Source: Methylobacter tundripaludum SV96 (GTDB lineage: Bacteria > Pseudomonadota > Gammaproteobacteria > Methylococcales > Methylomonadaceae). From it: a stretch of DNA of 64,000 nt. The notes under the pieces were generated by a model, which was not told the DNA's origin, searched no databases, and was given only the letters and a program-made list of their open reading frames with translations. The translations under genes and the position numbers were made by a program. The stretch is from assembly GCF_000190755.2 (NCBI RefSeq), contig NZ_JH109152.1, positions 1,086,555 to 1,150,554 on the forward strand, in the 5' to 3' direction. This document shows positions 16,466 through 27,546 of this stretch, piece after piece. Every line of letters begins with the position of its first letter. Within the stretch, counting starts at the first letter, position 1.

Positions 16466-19400
16466 TCAAATCGGCAGGCGAGCAGTATGTTGGTAAGCGG
16501 TTAAGTTCGGTTTACGCAGCAACGCATTTTTAATCCGCCATTCATCCTGCAGTTCAAGTTGTACAAGGAAATTGATTTTACTTTGCGCGCTATGGGCAAT
16601 CGGAATTCCGTCACGGTATAAAATGCGCTGACCCGGCTGCCCCGGTACGCGTTGTCCCGGCGTAACCAGGCCGGTTAAATTCAACGGATCGGCAGCGCTG
16701 ATGGCAATGAGATCGCCCTGTCTGGATTGTTTGCGGATTTCTCTCAGGGCGCTAACCGCTTCCGGCAAGGCATATTGCTCCCCGGCGAAGCCCTGCACGA
16801 AGCGGCCGCCGCGCAGCTCGCCCCGCGCCTCCATGCGCCGGAACACATATAACAATTCCCGCCACGGGGGCAGAATGTCTTCCTCATCCAGCAGCTTACG
16901 AAAGATAATGCCGTAACGACGCAGCAGGACTCGGGCGATGTGTTCGCAGTGTTGATAGCGGTCGGTTTCGACCGGCTGATTCGACCGGTTTAACGACCAG
17001 CGGCCGGAGGCGGCGAACGGATCATGATGCGGATATTTTTTGCTGCGGCGTTGCTGGACTTTCTGCGGCGTGATCAGTGTGCGCAAACCCTGGAAACTGT
17101 CAGCCGTAACCAGTCCCCAGGCCGCCAGTTCCGCCAGCGCTTCTTCCAGTTGCGATTTGAGCAGGCCGGTTTCTGCCAGCAGGTCTTCGAAGAAGCTGGC
17201 GCCCCATTGCTTCAGCGCATCGTAGACTTTTTGCCCCTTGCCCGATAAATCCAGCGCCTCATTGTCCGGCAGCGGCGCATAGGCGCGCCAGTGAGGAAGA
17301 TTAGGCCGACTGATAAAGCTGATTGAGGTGGATTTTCCGGCCGGGTTTTTGCGTTTGTTCAACGCAGTCCCGCTAGGAGCTTGCAGACGCAGCCAGGTGA
17401 TTTTGCCGGAGCTGCACAATTTATCCAGATCGGAAGACAGATAGAAACGCATTCTGGCCGGCAGAATATCGGCTTCCCAGCATACGGCCGGAAGACAGAG
17501 GCCTTCCAGTTGCAATAATCGCTGTTGCAAGGCGGCTTCTCCTTCACCCGGATGATCCAGACCGTGCCAGCGAAACAGGAAACGCATGAAATCCGCCGGA
17601 GCAACCGGCTCGATTTCAGTGCGCAATTGTTTGAGCGTATAGCGATGAATACGCGCCAATAAGCCGCGTTCGCACCATTCGGTCGCAGTGTTTTCCTGGG
17701 TAAATCTTCCTTGAATCACGAAGCCTTCCTGTTGCAACGCGATTAAGGCGCGGTCAATAGTGGCGATGTCCAACGTCAGCGGGGCAGCCAGCTGCGCTAC
17801 GGTGACCGGTCCCAATCCTTCCAGGCGGCTGCGAACGATTTCCCTGACGGCGCTGTCCGGATCGATTGCTTCATCAGCGGCAACCGCTTCGATGGCGGGA
17901 TGAATCGGAGCCCGCGGAAACAGCAGTTGCAAAACCTCCAATCGTTCGGCCGCAATCCACAGGCGCGTGTCATCGACAAGAGTCATGACGGTTGCGCGCT
18001 TGCTCTTTTGCAGGCTTTCCATTAGGTTGGTCCAGCCGTGGGCAAGATTGTCGTGCAGGTTCGAAAGCGGGCCGCGTTCTCCCTCGGCTTCGGTCAGAAA
18101 TCCCAGAACCACCAACGCATCGTGAAGTTCATCCGGGGTATGGGCTTCCGGCCAGGCTTCGATGCGTACTCTTTCGATGGCTTCGGGATTCAAGTGGCCG
18201 ATGTCGGCTGCGCTTTGCGGGTCCATGAAGCGCCGTTGCTGCACAGCCAGCGTCCTGCGTTCCTCGGCAGGGGCATCGTCTAAAAAGGCATAGGGCCGGG
18301 CGTTCAGTATTTCCAGGGCCAACGGTGAAGGGCTGGCCAAATCCCTGGCGATGACGGTGATCGTTCCCCGTTCGATGCCTGTCAACAGCCGTTCCAGGCC
18401 GTCGATGTCCATCAACTCGTGCAAACAGTCGGACAAGGTCTGATTGACCAGCGGGTGATCGGGGATCTCCCTGTCTCCGGCGATGTTTTCCTGGCAGGCG
18501 AGCTGGTCCGGAAAGACCAGGGCGATAAGGTCTTCGGCGTCGTTGCGTTGAAAATAGGCGGGAACTTTCTTGCCTGCGCGGTTGCGCGGCACGGCCAGCG
18601 CGGTGTTGGCAACCCAGCGCCAGCGCGACGGAAACATCGGGGCGGCTAAAAGCGCCTGGATCAGGATGCCTCTGACCGTAGCCGCTTTAAGATAATTGGC
18701 CGGTTCATCCAATGGAAAACTGTGGGTTGGACCTAGCGACAACACAATGCTGTCTTCGCCGGCGGCGGCCTGTAGTTCGAAGTTGAAGCGGCGGCAGAAG
18801 CGTTTTCGCAATGCCAGACCCCAGGCCCTGTTAATCCGGGAACCGAAAGGCGAGTGGATGACGAAATGCATGTCGCCGGTTTCATCGAAAAAGCGTTCGA
18901 ACACGATTTGCTGTTGGGTAGGCAATACCGTCAAAGCCGCCTTGGCCGCGGCTAGATATTGCGCCAGTTGTTCCGCGGCGGCATGGGGAAGCTGCAAGTC
19001 CTCTTTCAGATAATGGTAAGCCGCATCTTCTCCCTGTTCGAGCTTGGCATTCACGGTTGCGCGTAAATTCGATACCGCAAGCGACAGTTCATCGCTACGG
19101 CCGGGTGCTTCACCCATCCAGAACGGGATATTGGGCGGCTGTCCGTGGGCATCTTCAACAAATACCCGGCCCTGTTCGATCTTGAGCATTCGATACGAGC
19201 TGTTGCCCAGTTGAAATATATCGCCCGGCAGACTTTCAAACGCGAAGTCTTCATTCAAGGTACCGACAAAAATACCTTCCGGTTGCAATATCACATCGTA
19301 ATCGAATTGGTCGGGTATCGCGCCACCGTTAAGCAACGCAGTCAGTCCCGCACCTTTGCGTGGACGCAGCATGCCGTGAACGGCATCCCTGTGCAGATAG

Positions 19401-20794
19401 GCGCCACGCCTACCGCGCCGTGTGTGAAAGCCGTCGCTGAGCATTTTGACGACGTCTATAAACTGCTCGTGGGTCAGTTCCCGATACGGCCAGGCAGCGG
19501 AAAAAGCCTGATAAAGTTCGTTTTCGTGCCACTCGCGGCAGGCAATCTCGGCGACGATTTGCTGCGCCAGTACGTCCAGCGGATGATCGGGAATCGAGAT
19601 GTGGTCCAGTTCATCCCGTTGAATCGCCGCCATCATGGCCGTGCATTCCACCAGATCATCGCGCGACAACGGAAACAAGCGGCCTTTCGGCGTAGCGCCA
19701 AGTTGGTGACCGGAGCGCCCGACCCGTTGCAGAAAGGTTGATATCGCATGCGGCGAGGCCAGCTGGCAAACCAAGTCCACTTCGCCGATATCGATGCCGA
19801 GCTCAAGTGAAGCCGTCGCCACCAGGGCTTTGAGCGTACCTTGTTTTAAGCGCTGTTCCGCTGCCAGCCGGTGTTCCTTGGCCAGACTGCCATGATGGGA
19901 AGTGACAAATTCTTCGCCCAAGCGTTCGGCCAGCGCCGCAGCCACGCGTTCGGCCAGACGGCGGGTATTCACAAAAATCAAGGTCGTGCGGTGTTGCTCG
20001 ATCAACTGTTCAAGACGATTGTAGATTTCGCCCCAGACTTCCGCCGCCATGACCGCTTCCAGCGGCGAGCCGGTGACTTCTATCTGCAAATCGCGTTGCC
20101 GTTTATGGCCGGTATCGATAATCGTGCAGTGCGTTGTCTGGGTTCCGGTCAGAAAATGCGCCATCAATTCGACCGGTTTTTGGGTGGCGGATAAACCGAT
20201 GCGCACCGGCGGCGTTGCTGTCAGCTGCGCCAGACGTTCCAGGGAAAGCGAAAGATGCGCGCCACGCTTGTTGCCTGCCAGCGCATGAATCTCATCGACT
20301 ATAACGCTACGCACCGAGCTCAACATCTCGCGTCCTGAATCCGAGGTGAGCAAAATATAAAGCGATTCCGGCGTGGTGACCAGAATATGCGGAGGATGGC
20401 GCTTCATTGCCGCGCGTTCTGCCGTCGAGGTATCGCCGGTGCGGGTTTGAGCCCGGATGGCGACATCGGGCAGACCGTTTTCCAGTAGTGCAAGGCGAAT
20501 GCCGTTCAGCGGCAGTTCCAGGTTTTTGTGAATGTCGTTAGACAGCGCTTTGAGCGGCGATATATAGAGAATCCGGGTTTCATCCGGCAACGGCGATTCC
20601 AGTCCCTGTTGCACTAACTGGTCGATGGCCGCAAGAAATGCCGCCAGGGTTTTACCCGAGCCGGTAGGGGCAGCGATCAGCGTGGATTCGCCCGCACGAA
20701 TCGCAGGCCAAGCCTGGCGTTGAACGTCCGAGGGGGCGTCGAAATGGGTATTGAACCACTGGGCGACGATAGGATGGAACGATGTTAACGGCAT
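16466..20794 (-). CDS. lhr: ATP-dependent helicase Lhr
   Basis: 1442 residues; long Lhr-type SF2 helicase. Walker A in APTGSGKTLAAF (about 39-50), DEIH box in VIVDEIHALAGNKRG, SATQK motif III, and the motif VI form STFLQRVGRSGH. The winged-helix and Lhr-core domains continue to about residue 870, followed by the large C-terminal extension found in long proteobacterial Lhr proteins. Lhr translocates 3'-5' on DNA and is linked to repair. The frame is intact over 4.3 kb and contains no visible insertion. Confidence 0.93.
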   Translation of the reverse strand: MPLTSFHPIVAQWFNTHFDAPSDVQRQAWPAIRAGESTLIAAPTGSGKTLAAFLAAIDQLVQQGLESPLPDETRILYISPLKALSNDIHKNLELPLNGIRLALLENGLPDVAIRAQTRTGDTSTAERAAMKRHPPHILVTTPESLYILLTSDSGREMLSSVRSVIVDEIHALAGNKRGAHLSLSLERLAQLTATPPVRIGLSATQKPVELMAHFLTGTQTTHCTIIDTGHKRQRDLQIEVTGSPLEAVMAAEVWGEIYNRLEQLIEQHRTTLIFVNTRRLAERVAAALAERLGEEFVTSHHGSLAKEHRLAAEQRLKQGTLKALVATASLELGIDIGEVDLVCQLASPHAISTFLQRVGRSGHQLGATPKGRLFPLSRDDLVECTAMMAAIQRDELDHISIPDHPLDVLAQQIVAEIACREWHENELYQAFSAAWPYRELTHEQFIDVVKMLSDGFHTRRGRRGAYLHRDAVHGMLRPRKGAGLTALLNGGAIPDQFDYDVILQPEGIFVGTLNEDFAFESLPGDIFQLGNSSYRMLKIEQGRVFVEDAHGQPPNIPFWMGEAPGRSDELSLAVSNLRATVNAKLEQGEDAAYHYLKEDLQLPHAAAEQLAQYLAAAKAALTVLPTQQQIVFERFFDETGDMHFVIHSPFGSRINRAWGLALRKRFCRRFNFELQAAAGEDSIVLSLGPTHSFPLDEPANYLKAATVRGILIQALLAAPMFPSRWRWVANTALAVPRNRAGKKVPAYFQRNDAEDLIALVFPDQLACQENIAGDREIPDHPLVNQTLSDCLHELMDIDGLERLLTGIERGTITVIARDLASPSPLALEILNARPYAFLDDAPAEERRTLAVQQRRFMDPQSAADIGHLNPEAIERVRIEAWPEAHTPDELHDALVVLGFLTEAEGERGPLSNLHDNLAHGWTNLMESLQKSKRATVMTLVDDTRLWIAAERLEVLQLLFPRAPIHPAIEAVAADEAIDPDSAVREIVRSRLEGLGPVTVAQLAAPLTLDIATIDRALIALQQEGFVIQGRFTQENTATEWCERGLLARIHRYTLKQLRTEIEPVAPADFMRFLFRWHGLDHPGEGEAALQQRLLQLEGLCLPAVCWEADILPARMRFYLSSDLDKLCSSGKITWLRLQAPSGTALNKRKNPAGKSTSISFISRPNLPHWRAYAPLPDNEALDLSGKGQKVYDALKQWGASFFEDLLAETGLLKSQLEEALAELAAWGLVTADSFQGLRTLITPQKVQQRRSKKYPHHDPFAASGRWSLNRSNQPVETDRYQHCEHIARVLLRRYGIIFRKLLDEEDILPPWRELLYVFRRMEARGELRGGRFVQGFAGEQYALPEAVSALREIRKQSRQGDLIAISAADPLNLTGLVTPGQRVPGQPGQRILYRDGIPIAHSAQSKINFLVQLELQDEWRIKNALLRKPNLTAYQHTARLPI

Positions 20795-20988
20795 GGCATC
20801 GGATTCAGCTTGAGAATACGGGATCCAGTATGAACGGAATTAGAGTATCAATCCAGCCACTACTCGGATTTCTGTCATCCCTGTAAATCAGCATCCATTT
20901 TCCAGGCAAGTAAGACGGCGGTTATTTTAAAAACAATGAGATAGAAAGGAGAGCAGGTAAGTCTTGACGGATAGGAACAGGCACGCAG

Positions 20989-21498
20989 TCACTGCTTTTT
21001 AGTCAACGAGGACAAGGTATCATCCTCAACATTAATTGTGTAGGCCCGGCCAAAACCCGCAACATATCGGCCGCTTTGCGGGCATAAAGCAAATAAGTGA
21101 AAATCGGATAACGACCTTAATACACTGACAACTTCGCCGAATTTATCCTGCAACGCCATTAGCTGTGCCGTATAAATTGGCTCATCACGATCCAGCTCTT
21201 TGACTGTACAGTTGAATACCGCACGTTCGCGCGCAAAAAGATTGCGAGTTTCGGATTCCGGGCGAATAAACATGACCGAGGCTTGCGGATGATTCAATAA
21301 ATTGGCAGTATGACTAGCGAGTTCGCTGACAAAGATATAGAAACACCCTGCCTGGTCCCGTACAAACGGAGCGTAGCTAAGATCAGGAATACAGCTTGCC
21401 GAAGCCGTCGATAGCAACAGCGTTTGCTGCGAGGTAAGCAGTTCCTGCAATTCAATTGTCCTTTCGCTTAGGTCTTCTGTTCCGTTCATTTTATGCAT
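20989..21498 (-). CDS. HugZ-like / pyridoxamine-phosphate-oxidase-fold protein
   Basis: 169 residues with a split-barrel FMN-binding fold signature: LLSTASASCIPDLSYAPFV at the start, SHTANLLNHPQASVMFI, then GRYVAGFGRAY near the end. This last motif is typical of HugZ haem-utilisation proteins. Haem oxygenase activity is inferred from the family only. It stands 195 nt from lhr on the same strand; the gap holds nothing I can support. Confidence 0.8.
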   Translation of the reverse strand: MHKMNGTEDLSERTIELQELLTSQQTLLLSTASASCIPDLSYAPFVRDQAGCFYIFVSELASHTANLLNHPQASVMFIRPESETRNLFARERAVFNCTVKELDRDEPIYTAQLMALQDKFGEVVSVLRSLSDFHLFALCPQSGRYVAGFGRAYTINVEDDTLSSLTKKQ

Positions 21499-21950
21499 AC
21501 CATTAGTGTGTTAGGTACATGATCTTAATTGAGATAGGCGATCTTTAACAATCGGTGTCTCAGATTATGTATAACTACAATCCGCCGAATGGATGAGGGC
21601 CATTTTTTTCAATCTGCAAATCTGTGTGTTTACCCATAAGCCGCACCTTTCTGATTTTGTATGATGTCGGCTTTTAAGGTGAGGGTAGTGCTTTACCTTT
21701 TCATACGCACGAACTTACAACCTTCTCGACCGAAGACCGCAGTGAATGCAGCGCCATATCAATGCGGCATTAAGGACTAATGATTAAGCATTACGCTATC
21801 AAATTTCTCATTGATATAAACAAAACACAGTGATCAGTTTTAAATGTTCAGATTTGATTTGGTAATATGACACAGGTACTGACAGCGAATGGCTTCAAGC
21901 GCCCAGAAAAAGACACTTGTTAGTTGCAAGACCGGTTCGATGGACAGGCA
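21499..21950. other. intergenic stretch without supported gene
   Basis: AT-rich region between the HugZ-like gene and the ISAzo13-type element. No open frame on either strand has family character, and no clear hairpin or RNA gene was found. It marks the start of the accessory region. Confidence 0.5.
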
Positions 21951-23294
21951 GGTCCTTAGGATATGGCTAACTATTACTTCCCGAAATCGAGTTGGCATAC
22001 CGAAACCAGTTAAGTGATAATTACTGGAAAATTCACACTGAAAAAAGTTATAGAGTGACAGCATACCCAAAGGACATTGAACTAAAAATGCAACGGTTGT
22101 TTGCGAGGCTGTCAGAAAAAGATAAGCGAAGTTATGCGGCGATTGAGTCAGTCAAGTTAGGGCATGGTGGCATTGAATATGTGTCCGGGCTGTTTGGCAT
22201 TGATCCCAAAACGGTGCGACGTGGATTGTCCGAATTGGATGTAGCGGAGGATCCCGCACCCAACCGGATCCGAAAAAAAGGGGCGGACGGAAAGGCATAA
22301 ACGGGCAAAGTGAGTCGCTGGAAAGCAACTTTCTCAAACTGCTTGGCGAGTTCACAGCGGGCGATCCGATGCGTGAAGGCGTGTTATGGACGAACTTGTC
22401 GCGGAGCGAGATCAGCCGACGACTGGCTGAAATGGGGTCGCCAGCGAGTCGGCGCACGGTTCGCAAGCTATTGAAAAAGCACGGCTTAGGACAGCGTAAA
22501 GCGCGTAAGAAAAAGTCGCTGGGCAATCACCCTGACCGAGATGCGCAGTTTCAAAATATTGCCAAACTCAAGGCGGCGTATCAGAATGCAGGTGATCCGG
22601 TCATCAGCATGGACACCAAGAAGAAAGAGTTTCGGAAATTTTGCCCGCGAAGGCCACACCTATACGCAGACTCAGGTGGATACGCTGGACCATGATTTTC
22701 CCAGTGCCGGCGAAGGCAAAGTGATTCCGCATGGCCTTTATGATTTGGCGCGAAACGAGGGCTATGTCCACCTCAATACCAGCCACGACACCAGTGAGTT
22801 TTGCTGTGACAGTGTTGCACATGGGTGGCAGCAGCATGGCTGCACGCATTATCCTAATGCCCGCCGTTTGTTGCTGCTTTGTGATGGTGGCGGTAGCAAC
22901 GCCAGTAATCGGCATGTCTTCAAGGAAGCGTTACAAAAGCTGGCCGACCGGCTGGGACTGGACATACGTATAGCGCACTATCCACCGTACTGCTCGAAAC
23001 ACAATCCCATCGAACATCGGTTGTTTCCGCATATTACGCGTGCTTGTCGGGGTGTTGTTTTTCATTCGCTCACCATCGCCAAGCAATTTATGGAGAAGGC
23101 GAAAACTAACACGGGATTGAACGTGACGGTTGATATTTTGACAGCGGTCTATGCGACGGGTAAAAAATGCGCCACTGATTTCCTCAAAACCATGACTATT
23201 GCGTTTGATGACTATCTTCCTCGTTGGAACTACCGAGCCATCCCTAAAGATTACTGATTTCGGGAAGTTATTTTTAGCCAAATCCTTAGGGACC
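21951..23294 (+). mobile_element. degenerate ISAzo13-type insertion sequence
   Basis: Imperfect inverted ends of about 36 bp share the blocks GGAT(A/T)TGGCTAA and AACTTCCCGAAAT (left 21951-21988, right 23256-23294). Inside is a frameshifted transposase of the Rhodopirellula-type DDE family. TCCTTAGG is present at both ends (21953 and 23283) but overlaps the inverted repeat, so it cannot be claimed as a target duplication. The MITE at 28965-29155 has the same kind of ends. Confidence 0.75.
21992..23257 (+). pseudogene. ISAzo13-family transposase, two frameshifts
   Basis: Three frames hold consecutive parts of one protein. Part 1 (to 22300) has LGHGGIEYVSGLFGIDPKTV; part 2 (about 22300-22630) has WTNLSRSEISRRLAEMGSPA and ISMDTKKKE; part 3 (from about 22630) has GLYDLARNEGYVHLNTSHDT, LLLLCDGGGSNASNRH and HYPPYCSKHNPIEHRLFPHI, the DDE region. 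The first shift lies near the A7G4 run at 22274-22284, the second near 22630. With two shifts it should be inactive. Confidence 0.8.
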
Positions 23295-23919
23295 ATTCCT
23301 CCTCAGAAAGTGATAAGTGTATTTTATGCTGTGAATTTACAATTAGAATATAAGTGTCATTACTTATGCTGATGCACCATGGCTACTTCAACAGTAGCCT
23401 GTGCCCAAATTGGGCAGTAGTGTTATCTTTCTTATTGTTCTTTATAAGCTCTTAGCAACAAGTTAGCCGGTAAAGGTAATTTTTCTGACGGCATATTTGC
23501 TGGAACCGTCAGAGGAATCAATACATGCGAACTTTTTACAAGGCGCTTAACACTAGTTCCTGGCTTGCCTGGAAAAACGGATGCTGAAGGGGCAAATATC
23601 GGACGTTTTTTTACAGGCACAAATTCCACTTGAACGATTTATCGCTCTTGTTCGAGAGAATCCGCAGTTTACAAAAAAGTTATGGAGGATATTGAGCCAT
23701 CTATTAGGAAGGCAATATCGAATTTTTGCACCAGTTCTTCGGCCCTGATTGAAGCCACCTGGAGTTGACAAAGCCCTTCAACTGCACACGACGCCCTTGT
23801 ATGTTTTAACATTTGGGACATCAGGTCCATCTTGGGATGTCCGGCGGTAAATAGTATAGCCGTACCGCCGGAGCCCTTGACAACAGCGTTAAGTCAGAAT
23901 CATAAAATGAAACCAACGA
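23295..23919. other. region with only short unassigned frames
   Basis: No recognisable gene. A 55-codon plus-strand frame at 23581-23748 (MLKGQISDVFLQAQIPLERF onward, ending FAPVLRP) has plausible amino-acid composition, but no ribosome-binding site is clear. A proline-rich minus-strand frame at 23432-23629 overlaps it. Either may be a relic of a lost gene. Confidence 0.4.
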
Positions 23920-24120
23920 TCAACTTTGAGTCTTCTCCCAGTCCTTGACCTGCTTTTCGGCTTCCTCTTTTGCGATCCCATATTTCTCTTGGACCTTACC
24001 AACGAGAATGTCGCGTTTTCCTGCGATTTGATCGAGTTCATCATCAGTCAAATCGCCCCATTTTTCTTTGACCTTACCTGTGAATTGTTTCCAGTTACCA
24101 GCTACTTGATCCCAGTTCAT
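23920..24120 (-). CDS. CsbD-family stress protein
   Basis: 66 residues from ATG 24120, with AGGAG 7-11 nt upstream. MNWDQVAGNWKQFTGKVKEK followed by WGDLTDDELDQIAGKRD and VQEKYGIAKEEAEKQVKDW is the standard CsbD (YjbJ-like) sequence. These small hydrophilic helical proteins are abundant in stress; the mechanism is unknown. It lies between IS remnants and is intact. Confidence 0.93.
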   Translation of the reverse strand: MNWDQVAGNWKQFTGKVKEKWGDLTDDELDQIAGKRDILVGKVQEKYGIAKEEAEKQVKDWEKTQS

Positions 24121-24510
24121 ATCTATTCTCCTAAATTGTTTATAAAAAAATAAACTTCCCCTAACAGGCAAGCTAAGCTTAGAGGCGAACAGTTGCACAT
24201 TCCACTATAAACTCAAAAACAATCTAGCATCTGGATCAGAAGATGTCCGTACGGTAACAGACATAATAATTCATACACAGCCGATAAAATTCATATAGGC
24301 AAAAAAACCTCGCTATATGGGTAAGAAAGCTGGTGCTATAAGTATTCGTACATATAGCAAATCACTAAATTAATGCTTAATCTACACTATTATCCATTGA
24401 TGATATTTAGAGTCCCTCATGGGGAACAAAGCAATCTCATTCCCCTCTTTTCTGTATTTTAATTTAATCGGTTCATCTGGTTGCTAAAGCTTTTTGGCAA
24501 TAGAATTACT

Positions 24511-24753
24511 ATGACAACACACATTGAATTTACTTCAGAAACATTAGGAATCTTAAAAAAGGAAAGGCATACTCACCCAGTCCCTTTAGTTCGGCGGCGC
24601 TTAGAAGCATTATGGCTAAAAAGCCGCGGTCTATCTAATAATAGGATTGCCTTATTGGTGGGCATTTATGAAAGTACTTTGTGTGATTACTTTCAGTTGT
24701 ATCAACAAAGCGGCGTAGAGGGCTTGAAAAGCCTTTACTTTTGTTTCGGTTAA
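24511..24753 (+). pseudogene. IS630-family transposase, N-terminal fragment
   Basis: About 80 residues beginning MTTHIEFTSETLGILKKERH. RRRLEALWLKSRGLSNNRIA and LYQQSGVEGLKSL form the helix-turn-helix part of an IS630-type transposase. The DDE catalytic half is missing; the frame ends in FCFG, evidently foreign sequence. This is a truncated relic. Confidence 0.7.
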
Positions 24754-25116
24754 AACCAAATCAATGCTTGCAAACAGCCAAATACGGAGCATCTTTGCGC
24801 CGTTGTTGTATCTTACGCGTATGTCCTCCGATGATGTCAACAAGCACGGTATGATTAGGTTTGAATCGCCAGCATGATAACTTGGCCGTTGAGTTCCGAC
24901 CCACTTACCCGAAATCGAACAAGACGCCACAGGTCGCATTATTAGCCAATTTATGGCTATCGGTTTTGAATACCCCCCGTATCGGTTAAGTACTCTCATA
25001 AGGCTAACTCTGCATTACGCAACAGAGCCATTTAGTCCCTTTATTCCTTAGCGACGTTTTTTTCAGAGTGTCTATTACGCCCCCTTAAACAGTTTTTTAA
25101 CAGGACAAGCTTAACT
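24754..25116. other. gap before the RimK-like gene
   Basis: No convincing gene. Overlapping short frames on both strands have no family character; the region is probably IS-derived debris, since it begins directly at the breakpoint of the IS630 fragment. The last part must carry the promoter of the following gene; AGGAC lies 11-15 nt before its ATG. Confidence 0.45.
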
Positions 25117-26601
25117 ATGGCACACACCCTTCTGGTGGTTGACAATCTATCTGACTGGGCTCCATATTACCCAAGTGAACAGTTGATAACCTTTGAAGAC
25201 TATCTCGCGACCGAGCAGGTTGCATCCGATCAGCGCGTACGAGTTATCAATTTGTGCCGCAGTTATTGTTACCTGTCCGACGGCTATTTTTGCTCATTAC
25301 TGGCGGAAGCAAGAGGTCATAATGTCATACCCTCAGTTAAAGTTATCAGCGATTTAGACCGGAATGAACTGTATCGGCTGCATTTAGAAGATTTATCCCA
25401 AGCCTTGTCAAAAGCCGTTAAAAGCCAGGATCAACAAACTAAAATTACCCTCCACAGCTATTTTGGCATCCCTCCGGAACCCGCTTTTCAAGAGCTGACG
25501 CGTATCCTGTTTGAACGCTTCTCATGCCCGGTGTTGGAAATCACCCTACAGCATTTTCCCTCCGTAAATAAGTGGGAAATTAGCGAATTACAGGCTATCT
25601 CGCATCATAGTTTAGATGAAGTCGCCGAAACTCATTTTGCGGCAGCCCTGGATAAATTCAGCAAAAAAGTCTGGCGCAAAGATCGGCCGAAGAAATCCTC
25701 TCGCTTCGACCTTGCCATGCTCATCAACCCTGAAGAAAAAATACCGCCCAGTAACCGCGGCGCCCTTAAAAAATTCATTACCGCTGGAAGACAACTTGGC
25801 ATCGACGTTGAGCTCATTTCGCCGCAACATTACGTGCGCTTACCGGAATTTGATGGTCTCTTTATTCGCGAAACCACCGGTATTAACCATCATACCTATC
25901 GTTTTTCTAAAAAAGCCGAAGCCGAAGGCTTAGCAGTGATTGATGATCCCACCTCCATGCTCCGTTGCACCAATAAAATTTATCTGGCGGACTTATTTCG
26001 TACCCATCGGGTACCTGCTCCTAAAACGTGGCTGCTGCATAAAGATAACGCCTCGCATTTGGATAATCTCGAAAAATCTACAAACTTCCCCATTGTCATT
26101 AAAATTCCCGACGGCTCTTTTTCACGCGGCGTAGTCAAGGTTCAAAACCGTCAAGAGCTAGAAGTAAAAGTTGCCGAGTTATTTAAACAATCTGCATTGT
26201 TACTGGCGCAGGAATTTTTATACACCGATTTCGACTGGCGTATTGGTATTCTTAACAATCAAGCCCTGTATGCTTGCCGTTACTACATGGTAAAAAACCA
26301 TTGGCAAATTTATCGCTACGGCGGCAGTAAAGTGGATATGGGTAAATTTGATACCTTGCCGACCTTTGAAGTCCCTAAAGCAGTTTTAGAAGCAGCCTTA
26401 AAGGCCACGCAGCCAATCGGCAACGGCTTGTACGGTGTCGATATCAAAGAAAAAGATGGCAAAGGCTTTGTGATTGAAGTCAATGACAATCCCAGTATCG
26501 ACCGGGGTGTTGAAGACCTATATCTGGGTGATGAGTTGTATCATCTCATTATGGCTGAATTCTTGCGTCGTATGGAAAACCGTCGTAACGGTAATAAATA
26601 G
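25117..26601 (+). CDS. RimK-family ATP-grasp ligase with N-terminal extension
   Basis: 494 residues. The N-terminal 200 residues match the RimK-like N-terminal domain (MAHTLLVVDNLSDWAPYYPS). An ATP-grasp domain follows at about 270-490, with VDVELIS-like pre-ATP region, VIKIPDGSFSRGVVKV (glycine-rich ATP loop) and the metal/ATP motif VIEVNDNPSIDRG near 460-472. The family ligates amino acids such as glutamate to a peptide or small-molecule acceptor; the acceptor here is unknown. The gene is intact despite IS remnants on both sides. Confidence 0.85.
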   Translation: MAHTLLVVDNLSDWAPYYPSEQLITFEDYLATEQVASDQRVRVINLCRSYCYLSDGYFCSLLAEARGHNVIPSVKVISDLDRNELYRLHLEDLSQALSKAVKSQDQQTKITLHSYFGIPPEPAFQELTRILFERFSCPVLEITLQHFPSVNKWEISELQAISHHSLDEVAETHFAAALDKFSKKVWRKDRPKKSSRFDLAMLINPEEKIPPSNRGALKKFITAGRQLGIDVELISPQHYVRLPEFDGLFIRETTGINHHTYRFSKKAEAEGLAVIDDPTSMLRCTNKIYLADLFRTHRVPAPKTWLLHKDNASHLDNLEKSTNFPIVIKIPDGSFSRGVVKVQNRQELEVKVAELFKQSALLLAQEFLYTDFDWRIGILNNQALYACRYYMVKNHWQIYRYGGSKVDMGKFDTLPTFEVPKAVLEAALKATQPIGNGLYGVDIKEKDGKGFVIEVNDNPSIDRGVEDLYLGDELYHLIMAEFLRRMENRRNGNK

Positions 26602-26697
26602 TTATTCCTCGCACCTCAACAACGGCACAGTGGCTGCAAAAGAACGATCAAGCTTTATTATGCTGATTGATCTTGCCCGAATTTCACGAACACTTAA

Positions 26698-27546
26698 CTA
26701 AGCGACTTTTTTAGCTTCAAAAGTTTCTGGGCTGACATAGCCCAATTTGGAGTGAAGCCGTTTGCGATTGTAATACACTTCAAACTATTCGAATACTTGA
26801 TACTTGGCTTCCGAACGCGTCAAAAACCGTTCGCCATGCACCGCTTCGACCTTAAAGCTATGGTTCCAGCTTTCCATTGCCGCATTATTGTAACAATCAC
26901 CTTTCTTGCTCATGCTACAAACCAATTGATGTTGCTTAAAAAGTTTCTGATAAGCGCAGAACAATACTGGCTGCCCCGGTCTGAATGCACAATGACACCC
27001 TTCGGCATGTGACGACGCCACAATGCCATTATCAAAGCATCACAAACCAACGCGGCTGTCATACGTTCTCCGACAGCCCAACCAATCCACCCGGCGGGAA
27101 TAAAGCTCAAGCACCACCGCCAAATACAACCAGCCTTCTTCGGTCCAAATATAAGTGATGTCCGACACCCACTTTTGGTCAGGCACATCCGCAGTAAAAT
27201 TTTGTTCCAACAGGTTGGGCGCAACAGGCAAGGAGTGCTTGCTGTTGGGTGTGGCTTTGTATTTCTTGGCGGCTTTCGCACGCCAACCATTGTCCCGCAT
27301 CAGTTTAGCTACACGGTGCCGGCTGGCCGGTTTGCCTTCTTCTTGAAGCCGCAGGGTGATTCTGGGTGAGCCCGGTCGGCCTTTTTCGTCATCAAAGACA
27401 CGTTTGATTTCAGTCAGAAGCTTTTGGTTGGCTTGATCTCTGCCGGAGAGTGGTCGATTTTTCCAACTGTAGTAATCACTGCGTGAAACCGATAGCAGGC
27501 GGCACATCATACCCACGGGATAATGATCTTCGTTGCCCTTAATCAT
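26698..27546 (-). pseudogene. IS3 OrfB integrase, two frameshifts and a stop
   Basis: Consecutive frames contain the rve-type integrase: YPVGMMCRLLSVSRSDYYSW, then [20 protein letters not shown] (first Asp), then after a shift [16 protein letters not shown] (second Asp), after another shift [20 protein letters not shown] (Glu), and an in-frame stop near 26785 before VYYNRKRLHSKLGYVSPETF. The gene cannot make active transposase. Confidence 0.85.

Noticed and set aside
22274..22284. A7G4 run as a programmed frameshift site in the ISAzo13-type transposase
   Set aside because: A second unrelated shift occurs downstream near 22630, so decay is the simpler explanation.
23432..23629. Minus-strand 65-codon frame as a gene
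   Set aside because: No start signal, proline-rich composition and overlap with another frame; no family recognised.
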